From contig NC_023759.2 of NCBI RefSeq assembly GCF_000499845.2, positions 22,790,909-22,854,908 on the forward strand: a stretch of 64,000 bases of DNA. The letters are read 5' to 3'. This document shows, one piece after another, positions 55,472-64,000 of this stretch (its first letter is position 1; every line of letters starts with the position of its first letter). Both the position numbers and the translations under genes were made by a program. The stretch comes from Phaseolus vulgaris (taxonomy: Eukaryota > Streptophyta > Magnoliopsida > Fabales > Fabaceae). The notes beneath the pieces were generated by a model. The model saw only the letters and a program-made list of their open reading frames with translations. It made no database searches and was not told where the DNA came from.

Positions 55472-56483
55472 CCTACACTTTGTGCTTCAACAGAATCATT
55501 TGATAGTTACTCTTTGCTTAACTTGTAATTATCACGAACCTTACTTGTAATTATAACTTTTGAATTTGCTTAAATGTCATCTGCTTTCTTTCAACTCTTC
55601 TTGCGCTTTATCTGCTTCTGTTTTCTTTTCTATATCAAAGGCATAACTGGTACTTTCCTTCGACGCATTTCTTCATTGCTTCGCCTTTAACTATTTAGGT
55701 AGCACGTGACTCTCCCTCTTACTCTTTCTTCTTAAGTCGCGAGGCACGCCCTTCTCTTGGCCCTTTTCGCTTGGAACCTTGCTTGGCCTTTGTATCTGTA
55801 AGGAATCTTTTTCATGAAGGCGTCGCCTGCCTGGTCATTGCCCAAAGGCAAAGGAGGATTTTACCTTCGCGTATTTCTCTTGTCTCCAATGACTCATGCT
55901 TTCATGCTTCTCCTTCTTATCCTTCGAATTTCTTTTTCCCTTTGAACTTAGAAAATCTCCAACTTGCTTCTTACTTACCTTTCTTGGGCCCGAGGCACTC
56001 GTAACCGAAGGTAGTACTGACTTTCTCATCGCCATAGAATAAAAAGGGGAGTTTTTTCTTTTTCGGCTTCGACATCGCTCAAGGGCGAGGAGGACTTATC
56101 TGTTCTTCTGCGGCCTCGACATCGCTCGAAGGCATGGAGGACTTATCCTATCTGTATTGGGTGTCTACGCTCGAGGAGAGACCTGCTCTGGGTGTCCTCA
56201 GCGTGTCTAAACACTTGGGACAAAAGTCGCGCTCTGGGTCCCACGCCCATGGAGAGGCCTACATAATAGTGCCATATCATCCATGGGGTGTCTAAATACC
56301 AGTGCGACTTAGCCCTTATCTCTTCACGCTTGGTGCCCACGCTTGAGGAGGGCCCACTACAGCAGCGCCGTGTCGTCCTCAGGGTGTCTGGAAACACCGA
56401 GGCGAGTGTTCTGAGCATCAGATGCGGGGGCTAGCTGTTCCTACCTGAGGAGGGGGCGTCCCGAAGGAATCCCTTAACCCCTT
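55472..56483 (-). repeat. Element F 3' region with tandem repeats
   Basis: Non-coding. Two CTTCGACATCGCTC-type units lie at about 56065-56145. About three 90-bp-type units follow at 56155-56410, with GTGTCTAAACAC or GTGTCTAAATACC. The region ends with CATCAGATGCGGGGGCTAGC and the G insertion target. The repeats correspond to those of E but have diverged. Confidence 0.78.
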
Positions 56484-57279
56484 TGTACCGCCCTGGTGGT
56501 CGGGAGTGATGACGTGGCATCCTGCTACAGTATAGGCGTGTTGGCAAGGCACCAGGTTGGCAAAAGGGAAGGAAGTCGGGGGGCTCGTGTAGCCGCCAGT
56601 TGTTAAATTGACGTGTTCCGATCTCCAGCTTACCAGAATCGGCGATCACCAGGTTAAAGATGAAGTCGCCAGATGTAGATTCAGGCGACCTAGTCATTGG
56701 AGATCGCCAGAGCAAGCACATCGCCAAAGATGAAGGAGAAGTAGATTATGAAGGCGGCCAGCGAGACCACAAGGAAGGTGTATGAAGGCCCCTAACTCGC
56801 CAGTTCCAGTAGAGATCGCACTCCCAAGTTAGCTATGCACTGGGCAGTACCATGCATAAGTAACTTAGCCAAAATGAGAGTAGAAGCAACGCCAAGTCAA
56901 GGAGGCTCAAGAGGATGGCACGTGTACGACTGGATGCGAGCCACGTGTCCAGGTCTGTAACTGCCAGGAGAGAGAAAGCAACCAGGTATATAAGAGTTCT
57001 AAACAAACTTTCTGAGGTACGCACGTTCAGATTATAATCTTTACGCTTGCGAGTTATAGAGCTTACTGTGAGAGAGGATTTGCACGGTTCTTGTTCTCTT
57101 AGTATTTGGTGATACCGTCACTGACTTGGGCGTTGGAGTGCGATCGGCCGCAGCGGCGCCGCTCTGTTTCTTTGCAGGTTCTTGAGGTGGATCTCGAAAA
57201 GGAACGGAGGTTCGAAGCGGTGCACACGTCGATCCTTTGACGAGGCAGTTTCCAGCGTTCTGGTCAACAGGCAGGATCA
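56484..57279 (+). repeat. Element G 5' LTR
   Basis: 796 bp, starts TGTACCGCCCTG and ends CAGGATCA. A TATA box, GGTATATAAGAG, lies near 56985. A CCACGTGT site lies near 56941. Confidence 0.88.
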
Positions 57280-57282
57280 TCA

Positions 57283-57299
57283 GGCGCCCACCGTGGGGC
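57283..57299 (+). promoter_or_regulatory. Primer-binding site of element G
   Basis: GGCGCCCACCGTGGGGC follows the LTR after TCA, where A and B have TTT; the tRNA-Lys-like core is the same. Confidence 0.85.
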
Positions 57300-57688
57300 C
57301 GTGTAAAACTTGCTCCCATCCACAGCGTGAGTTCTTGGAGGTTTTCGAAGTTTTCTACGTGGTTGTGTGCTGGTGCAACCATCGCTCGCTGTTTGCTTGA
57401 GTTTCGTTCGGTGAGTTCGCGTTTTATACCGTTCGTTTGGGTTTTCGATCGGTGAGGTGAGGTTTTACTGCTGTTTGCGCGTAATTTGTCTGGTGGAGTT
57501 CGAAGTTCTTTCGCTCGTTTGGTTGTCCATGGGGAAGCGCTGGTTTCTGGTGAAGTTGTGGTTTTCTTTGAAGGTTTACGGTGTTTGTTGAGTTCTCTTG
57601 CTCAGTTTCGCACAGTTTTCTCCGACTGATCGCTGAATCGATCGTGGTTGAGGTGTCGTTCGCTGCATTCTGTGATTCGCTGAGTTTC

Positions 57689-60600
57689 ATGAGAAAAATG
57701 AGAAGCAATCGCTCAAGTCCAGTTGCGCCCGTCGCTGCCGAAGGCGCCGCTGCCATGACCATGGCGCAGATGGCAGAGATGATGCGTTCGTTGCAGGCAA
57801 CTGTGGAAGCCTCACGCGTAGAGCAGGCGAGAATGCATGAGGACCTGGTCGCCTCTCGCGCCAAGAACGAGGAGCTCAGCAAGGTGACTGAGGAGCTGCG
57901 TCAAGCTCTTCAGGAGCAGCAAGGGCGTTCTTCTGCTGAAGAGGTGGCGCCGTCATCGCCACCTCGTGTTTTCCCTATGCCTTTTGTTCAGGCGATTACT
58001 GATACGCCTATTCCCACGAGCGTGGTTCCGGTTAAGGCTGTCTTTACCGGCGTGGAGGATCCAGAGGCTCATCTAACCACGTTCCATACGCTGATGATGC
58101 TGTCGGGAGGGTCAGACGCCCTCTACTGCAAGATGTTCGTGAGTACGCTCCAGGGAACGGCGATGGAGTGGTTTGTGAGCCTGCCTAACGGCCACATAAC
58201 CAATTTTCAACAGTTCTCGAAGATTTTTGTCGAGCAGTACATCGTGAATAAGGCACCGCCTAGGGTGTCTTATGATCTGTTCGATATAAGGCAGTACCAG
58301 GGAGAGTCCCTCAGAGACTACCTGAATCGCTTTGGGGCGTAGATGGTCAGATCGCCGGCCAAGGATGAAGAAATGCTGGTCTATGCCTTCAAGAAGGGCG
58401 TGCTGCCAGGACCATTCTGCGAGGCCTTGATCAGGGCTCACCCCGCGACGTTTGCTGAAGTCAGGCGACTTGCGGTGCCTCACATCGCCGATGAAAGTGA
58501 GGTCGCTGAGAAGAGAGGGAGCCTGGCTCCTGCTAGGCCACGCGCCCAGACCAGAATCCAGCCGCAAAGGGTGCTGGAAAAAGCGACGGCGGCCAGGAAG
58601 GACCAGAGGACTCGCCATCCTTACGATAGGAGAAACAAGGGAAGGAGCCAAGCGCGCCAGCAACCAGCACGCCGGGAATACAATCGCCCGCCTAAGCACA
58701 AGTTTGTCATGGGACTAGCGGATCTGATCGCCATTCCTAACATATCTGCTAGGTTGAAAGCGCCTGAGAAGGTGGGCGACAAGGTGCTGGGGTCAAAGCC
58801 AGATGCCTGGTGTGAGTTTCACCAAGGCTTTGGCCACACTTTGGACTCGTGTTTGTCTTTGGGATATCAGCTCGACGATCTGGTTAAGAGTGGGTTCCTA
58901 AATGACTATCTGCTGGACAGGAGGACGGGGGGAGCGTCGAGTTCCCAGCCAGCAGGTGGAGAAGCCCAGCAACACGAGATGCCTATCCACGGGGAGATCC
59001 ACACCATTGCAGGGGGCTTCTCAGGCGGTGGATGCACCGCATCGCAGAGGAAGAAGTACGCGCGATCGGTGATGGCAGTGGATATGTTTGAAGATCACTC
59101 GCCGGAAGTGGACATTACGTTCACCAAGCAGGATCTTCGGGACGTTGTGCCTCATGACAACGATCCCATAGTCATTTCGTTGGTTACGGCGGGAAGGAAG
59201 GTCCACAGAGTTCTGGTGGACCAAGGGAGCTCGGCAGACGTGATGTTCTGGCCGACTTTCACGCAGCTGGAGTTGCCCCTTGACCAGCTAAGGCCCTATG
59301 GAGGGTGCCTATATGGGTTCGCTGGCGACCGGGTGGAGGTCAGGGGGTACATTGAGCTGAGAACCACGTTTACAGATGAGGCTGGGTCGAGGACGGAGAA
59401 AATCAAGTACCTCATTGTGAACGCTCCTTCAGCATACAACATCCTGTTGGGAAGGCCCACGCTTAACAGGATAGGCGCAATCCCGGATAGGCGCAATCCC
59501 GTCGGCCCGGCACATGAAGGTAAAGTTGCCGTCTATGGAGGGGGTGGTGATCACGATCAAGTCTGATCAGAAAGAAGCGAAAAAGTGCTATGAGAATAGC
59601 CTGAAAAACAAGAGGTCGGTGAGTTATGTAACAACCACCCCACCTCCCGGTGTGAAGCCCAGATCGACGGTAACAGAGGAGGCCGCCGGAAGAGATGTGG
59701 AGATGGTGGACGCTGAGCTGGGGGAGAAGAATGCTGGTCTGGAGGAGGAAGAGGAGCGGAATCGCCCTGAGGAAGCGAGGGAGCAGGGAATCGCCAGGGC
59801 GGTGATCGCCAGAGAATCCAGGCCAAAACCTGTCGAGCAGTGGCTCGAAAAGGAGATCGGAGGAAAGATCTTCAAGCTGGGAAGATCTCTGGAGGTCGAG
59901 TTCCAGGACCAGATCGCCAAGGTGATTGAGCGGCATCTGGACGCGTTTGCATGGTCCACTTCGGACATGCCTGGGATTGATCCCGACTTCTTGTGCCATC
60001 ATCTGGCGATGGACAACTTGGTGAAACCAGTGCGACAAAGGAGAAGAAAGTTCAACGAGGAGAGGAGGCAGGCGATCAGGGACGAAACACAGAAACTCCT
60101 CGCTGCAGGCCACATCAGGGAAGTCCAGTACCCTGAATGGCTGGCAAATGTCGTGCTGGTAAAGAAGAGTAACGGGAAATGGCGCATGTGCGTCGATTTC
60201 ACCGACCTGAACAAAGCTTGCCCAAAGGATTCGTATCCTTTACCAAGCATTGATGCCCTGGTCGATAGTGCTGCAGGGTGCAAGTTGCTGAGTTTCCTGG
60301 ATGCCTTCTCGGGATACAATCAGATCAAGATGCATCCCATGGATGAAGAGAAGACAGCCTTCATGACGGAGAGATCGTGCTACTGCTATAAGGTGATGCC
60401 GTTTGGGCTGAAGAACACGGGGGCCACGTACCAGAGGCTGATGGATCGAGTACTTGCACCAATGCTGGGAAGGAACGTGCAAGCTTACGTCGATGACATG
60501 GTCGTGACCTCGCCGGAAAAAAGCAAGCACGTTGCAGACTTGGAAGAATTGTTCACGACGATCGCCAAGTTCAAGTTAAAGCTCAATCCGGAGAAATGCA

Positions 60601-63142
60601 TTTTCGGCGTGGAGGCTGGAAAGTTTTTGGGTTTCCTCTTGACTGAAAGAGGAATAGAAGCCAACCCAGACAAGTGTGCCGCCATCTTGGCGATGAGGAG
60701 CCCAGCTACGGTGAAAGAAGTCCAGCAGCTAACAGGTCGGATGGCAGCCCTATCTCGCTTCGTGTCAGCTAGCGGAGAAAAGGGGCATCCCTATTTTCAG
60801 TGTCTGCGGCGCAATAATAAGTTCGTTTGGACGAAAGAGTGCGAGGAAGCTTTCGTCAAACTGAAGGAGTATCTGGCGAGCCCGCCGGTTCTGTGCAAAC
60901 CGCTGGTGGGAATCCCTCTCAGGTTGTATTTTGCTGTAACTGAGAGGGCGGTGAGTGCGGTGCTCGCCCAGGATCAAGATCAGGCTCAGAAGCCTATTTA
61001 TTTTGTGAACAAGGTGTTGCAGGGCCCAGAAACGAGATATCAGGCCCTGGAGAAGGCTGCACTGGCCGTGGTATTTTCGGCGAGGAGGTTGCGCCACTAC
61101 TTCCATAGCTTCACAATACTGGTGATGACTGACCTGCCCATCCAGAAGGTCTTGAAGAAACCTGACGTTGCGGGAAGGATGGTGAAGTGGGCCGTAGAGT
61201 TGTCAAAGTTTGATATTAAATATGAGCCCCGAGGCCCGATCAAGGGGCAAATCTTTGCAGATTTCGTGGTTGAGCTCTCATCAGAGGCGACGCGGGTTGA
61301 AGGAGACGATTTCCGTTGGGTACTTTCAGTGGATGGATCGTCGAACCAGCAGGGCAGCGGTGCTGGAGTCATATTGGAGGGACCCAACGGCGTGCTGATC
61401 GAACAATCTTTGAGATTTGCCTTCAAGGCCAGTAACAATCAAGCAGAGTACGAGGCGTTGATCGCCGGAATTTTGCTGGCCAAGGAGATGGGAGCTAGGG
61501 TGCTGATGGCTAAGAGTGACTCGCTGCTGGTCACGGGGCAAGTAACAGGCGAGTTCCAGGCTAAAGGTCCACAAATGGCGGCTTACTTGGCGTATGTGCA
61601 GGAATTGAAGAGTTCCTTTGCCTCCTTTGAAGTAGTACATGTGCCCAGAGAGCAGAATGCCCGAGCTGACTTGCTTGCTAAGCTCGCCAGCTCAGGCAAG
61701 GGGGTAGGCAGAGGACGGTGATTCAAGAAACTCTGAAGACGCCAAGGGCATTTGTAGCCGATCACCTGGTCCTTCAGATAAGCAAGTCGACGAAGAAAGC
61801 AGCGAGAAGCCATAAGTCCTTGACGCAAGAAACTCTGAGATCGCCGAGAATTAGAGCATGTCGAGGAGAGAAGGTGAATGTGATGCAGGTCTGCGCCACC
61901 CATGAGCCAGACACTTGGATAACACAGTACAAGCGGTGCCTGGCAGATGGCCTCCTCCCACTGGATCCGACAGAAGCTAGGAGGGTAAAGAAAAATTCCA
62001 GCAAATACACATTGATTGATGGCGATCTGTACAGGTTTGGGTTCACTCACCCACTCCTGGAATGCGTACACGGCGAGAAGTGCACGAGGATCATGGCAGA
62101 GCTCCACGAGGGTATATGCGGAAGCCACGTTGGGGGTCGAGCTCTGGCCGCGAGGACTCTCCGTGCAGGTTACTACTGGCCATCGATGAGAGAAGATTGC
62201 AAGAAATATGCCCAGTGTTGCAAACAATGCCAACAGCACGCCGATTGGCACAAGGCACCTCCCGAGGAGTTGAAGTCGATCTATAGCCCTTGGCCGTTTC
62301 ATACTTGGGGAATCGACATCCTGGGACCTTTCCCGCTGGCGATCAGGCAGATGAAGTACTTGGTGGTGGCGATTGAGTATTTCACCAAGTGGATTGAAGT
62401 AGAACCAGTGGCCCAGATCACCGCACACAAGATCGAAGGTTTCGTGTGGAAGAACATCGTGTGCCGGTTTGGAGTGCCTAAACGCCTGGTGTCGGATAAT
62501 GGGACGCAGTTTGCAAGCCACCTGTTGAAGAAGCTTTGCGAAGGGGTGGGAATTCAACAAGTGTTTGCATCCGTCGAGCACCCTCAGACAAATGGCCAGG
62601 TGGAGTCAGCTAATCGGGTGTTGTTGAGAGGTTTGAAGAGAAGGCTTGAGAAAGCCAAGGGAAGTTGGGCTGAGGAGGTGCCCCGTATAGTCTGGGCGTA
62701 CCACACCACCGAGCAGTCAGGAACCCATGAGACCCCGTTCAGCTTGGTCTATGGGTGTGATGCCATGATTCCAGTGGAGATCCAGGAGAGCTCGCCGAGA
62801 TTCCAGAACTTCGTAGAGGAAGACTCGAATGAAGAGAGAAGGCTGAACCTGGATCTACTGGATGAGGTCAGGGAAGAGGCGAGGTTGAAGGCTGAAGCCG
62901 TGAAGAGAAGGATTGAACGAAGATACAACTCGAAGGTGATGCCAAGGCAGTTTAGAAAGGGCGACTTGGTGATGAGGAAGGCCCACCAGTACGAGATGGA
63001 GAATAAACTGTCACCCAAGTGGACTGGACCGTTCAGAATAACCGAGGCGCTCGGGAACGGCGCCTACCGCTTAGAGACGCTGGAAGGAGGGGCGATTCCT
63101 CACACCTGGAACGCCACACACCTGAAGTTGTACTATAGTTAA
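57689..63142 (+). pseudogene. Element G gag-pol with three small lesions
   Basis: ATG 57689 starts MRKMRSNRSSPVAPVAAEGA. Gag includes GSDALYCKMFVSTLQGTAME. A TAG at 58340-58342 replaces a Gln codon in FGAQVV. The knuckle CEFHQGFGHTLDSC lies near 58811-58855. Protease VDQGSSADVMFW is near 59218. A 16-bp tandem duplication at 59469-59500 shifts the frame just after LGRPTLNRIGAIP. Reverse transcriptase YVDD is near 60484, and both RNase H domains follow (SVDGSSNQQGSGAG near 61327). A one-base loss near 61705 shifts the frame after ASSGKG. Integrase then runs from 61718 to 63142 with GIDILGPFPLA, VSDNGTQFA, NGQVESANR and the end LKLYYS. Apart from these three changes the polyprotein is complete. 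Confidence 0.92.
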
Positions 63143-63206
63143 GAGCTTTGTAAGTAAAGACAAACACAAAGTCATATTACAATGTCTCTGATGAAACAGT
63201 TTGAAA

Positions 63207-63264
63207 GGGGCACTATTTTTTCCCTAAGGAGGGTTTTTAACGAGGCCACCCAATAAAAGAAAAG
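63207..63264 (+). promoter_or_regulatory. Post-pol box (element G copy)
   Basis: GGGGCACT, TTTTTCCCTAAGGAGGG, then TTTTTAACGAGGCCACCCAA, 65 bases after the pol stop. Nearly identical to the B copy although the surrounding sequences are unalike. Confidence 0.75.
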
Positions 63265-63392
63265 TTTTCGAAGTACAAGGCGTTTTCAGATTGCATGTGT
63301 GCTATTTTCCAAAAGTTTTGAAGAAAGACCTTGTCACTTGTACGTGATTTAAGGCGAGTAAAGATATATCGCGTGCTTTCTAAAAAGTTTTT

Positions 63393-63628
63393 AAGTCCTC
63401 ATCGTTTTTCGGCGATTGGAGGCACCAGTAAAAGTTTTTAAGTCCTCATCGTTTTTCGGCGATTGGAGGCATCAGTTAAAGCTTTTAAGTCCTCATCGTT
63501 TTTCGGCGATTGGAGGCACCAGTTAAAGTTTTTAAGTCCTCATCGTTTTTCGGCGATTGGAGGCACCAGTTAAAGTTTTAAAGTCCTCATCGTCTTTCGG
63601 CAATCGGAGGCACCAGATGAAAGACCTC
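63393..63628 (+). repeat. 47-bp tandem repeat in the 3' region of element G
   Basis: Five units start AAGTCCTCATCG at 63393, 63440, 63487, 63534 and 63581, exactly 47 bp apart. Each holds ATCG-TTTTTCGG-CGAT, a possible hairpin, and GGAGGCACCAG. Confidence 0.92.
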
Positions 63629-63701
63629 AACGCCCTCGCGCATTCTGAGGCAAGATAAAGACCTCCTCGCCGTCGAGCGAGTGCAGGCGAGGAAGAGTAA
63701 A

Positions 63702-63890
63702 AAGTCCTCAGTGTTTCTGGGGGCGAGAAGATGTAACCCCTGGGGCAATGTAGAGGCACCAGCAAAAAGTCCTCCGTGTTTCTGGGGGCGAGAAGATGTA
63801 ACCCATGGGGCAATGTAGAGGCGCCAGTAAAAAGTCCTCCGTGTTTCTGGGAGCGAGAAGATGTAACCCCTGGGGCAATGTAGAGGCGAG
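63702..63890 (+). repeat. 65-bp tandem repeat in the 3' region of element G
   Basis: Three units start AAGTCCTC at 63702, 63767 and 63832, 65 bp apart, with GTGTTTCTGGGGGCGAGAAG and ATGTAACCC-TGGGGCAATG. They share the AAGTCCTC start and GGCRCCAG end with the 47-bp units. Confidence 0.9.
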
Positions 63891-64000
63891 TTAAAGACCT
63901 TCTCGCCGATGAGCGAGTTCAGGCAAGTTAAAGACCTTCTCGCCGATGAGCGAGTTCAGGCAAGTTAAAGACCTTCTCGCCGATGAGCGAGTTCAGGCGA
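63890..64000 (+). repeat. 37-bp tandem repeat in the 3' region of element G
   Basis: Three units start GTTAAAGACC at 63890, 63927 and 63964, with TTCTCGCCGATGAGCGAG and TTCAGGC. The array is cut by the window end and may be longer. Confidence 0.9.

Larger units (their letters stand above)
53213..56483 (-). mobile_element. Tat-lineage element F, 3' part only
   Basis: Contains the pre-LTR block, the antisense gene and tandem repeats of a Tat element on the minus strand, homologous to 42528-46370 of E but clearly diverged. Element G cuts it at 56483, at a point corresponding to the sequence after GAAGGAATTCGTTAACCCCT in E. Any pol of F would lie beyond G, outside the window. Confidence 0.85.
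56484..64000 (+). mobile_element. Tat-lineage retrotransposon G (5' LTR to 3' repeats, truncated by window)
   Basis: A plus-strand element with LTR 56484-57279, primer-binding site, gag-pol 57689-63142, post-pol box and three tandem arrays; the 3' LTR lies beyond the window. The TSD copy on the left is CCCTT (56479-56483). It is a distinct family from A/E/F and from B by LTR sequence, but its proteins are close to B. Confidence 0.92.

Noticed and set aside
63393..64000. Regularly spaced repeats that look like a CRISPR array
   Set aside because: The units are directly tandem with no unique spacers, and the genome is a plant; they are 3'-region satellites-in-waiting of a Tat element.

Overview
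This window is plant repeat DNA with no recognisable host gene. The only sequence outside mobile elements is positions 1-831, which is AT-rich. Everything else belongs to one CACTA (En/Spm) DNA transposon on the minus strand and to LTR retrotransposons inserted into it and into each other. The Tat-type Ty3 elements with a second RNase H, a SIRE-like Ty1/copia element and a CACTA element point to a flowering plant. A eudicot, possibly a legume, is my best guess, but this is inference from element style and not proof.

Nesting, read from target-site duplications (TSDs). The CACTA element begins with its TIR at 832 and runs past the right edge. Its tnp2 gene is cut by three insertions. (1) Tat element A, 4297-38276, TSD CATAG. 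(2) A solo LTR, 40110-41302, TSD GTCCA. (3) A tandem pair of related Tat elements E and F, from 41476 onward. Element B (9537-37383, TSD GGTTC) sits inside the 5' LTR of A. Inside B lie the deletion-derivative Ty3 element C (14688-20748, TSD ATGTG), in the RNase H region, and the SIRE-like copia element D (24465-33816), in B's antisense gene. Element G (from 56484, TSD copy CCCTT) interrupts F and runs off the window.

Elements A, B, E/F and G share one plan: LTR, a primer-binding site resembling tRNA-Lys, gag-protease-RT-RNase H-second RNase H-integrase, a conserved box just after the pol stop, a 3' region of tandem repeats, an antisense gene, a conserved block ending in the polypurine tract, and the LTR. 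No copy has an intact gag-pol; frameshifts, stops and deletions are listed per gene.

The most interesting object is the antisense gene, seen in B, E and F. It has its own upstream G-box at a near-constant distance, a leader intron, a coding intron at the same place and phase in B and E, basic nuclear-localisation-like motifs, a coiled coil and a conserved C-terminal motif. Its first residues resemble the tail of histone H3: E and F start M-ARTK, and B starts M-ARLKQTAR. I read it as a nuclear, possibly chromatin-targeted accessory protein. Other notable points are a transposed element whose open frame carries an integrase remnant without its catalytic residues (C), a 518-bp duplication around D that suggests recombination between two insertions, stop codons in E that are mostly CAG to TAG, and several tandem-repeat families born in retrotransposon 3' regions.
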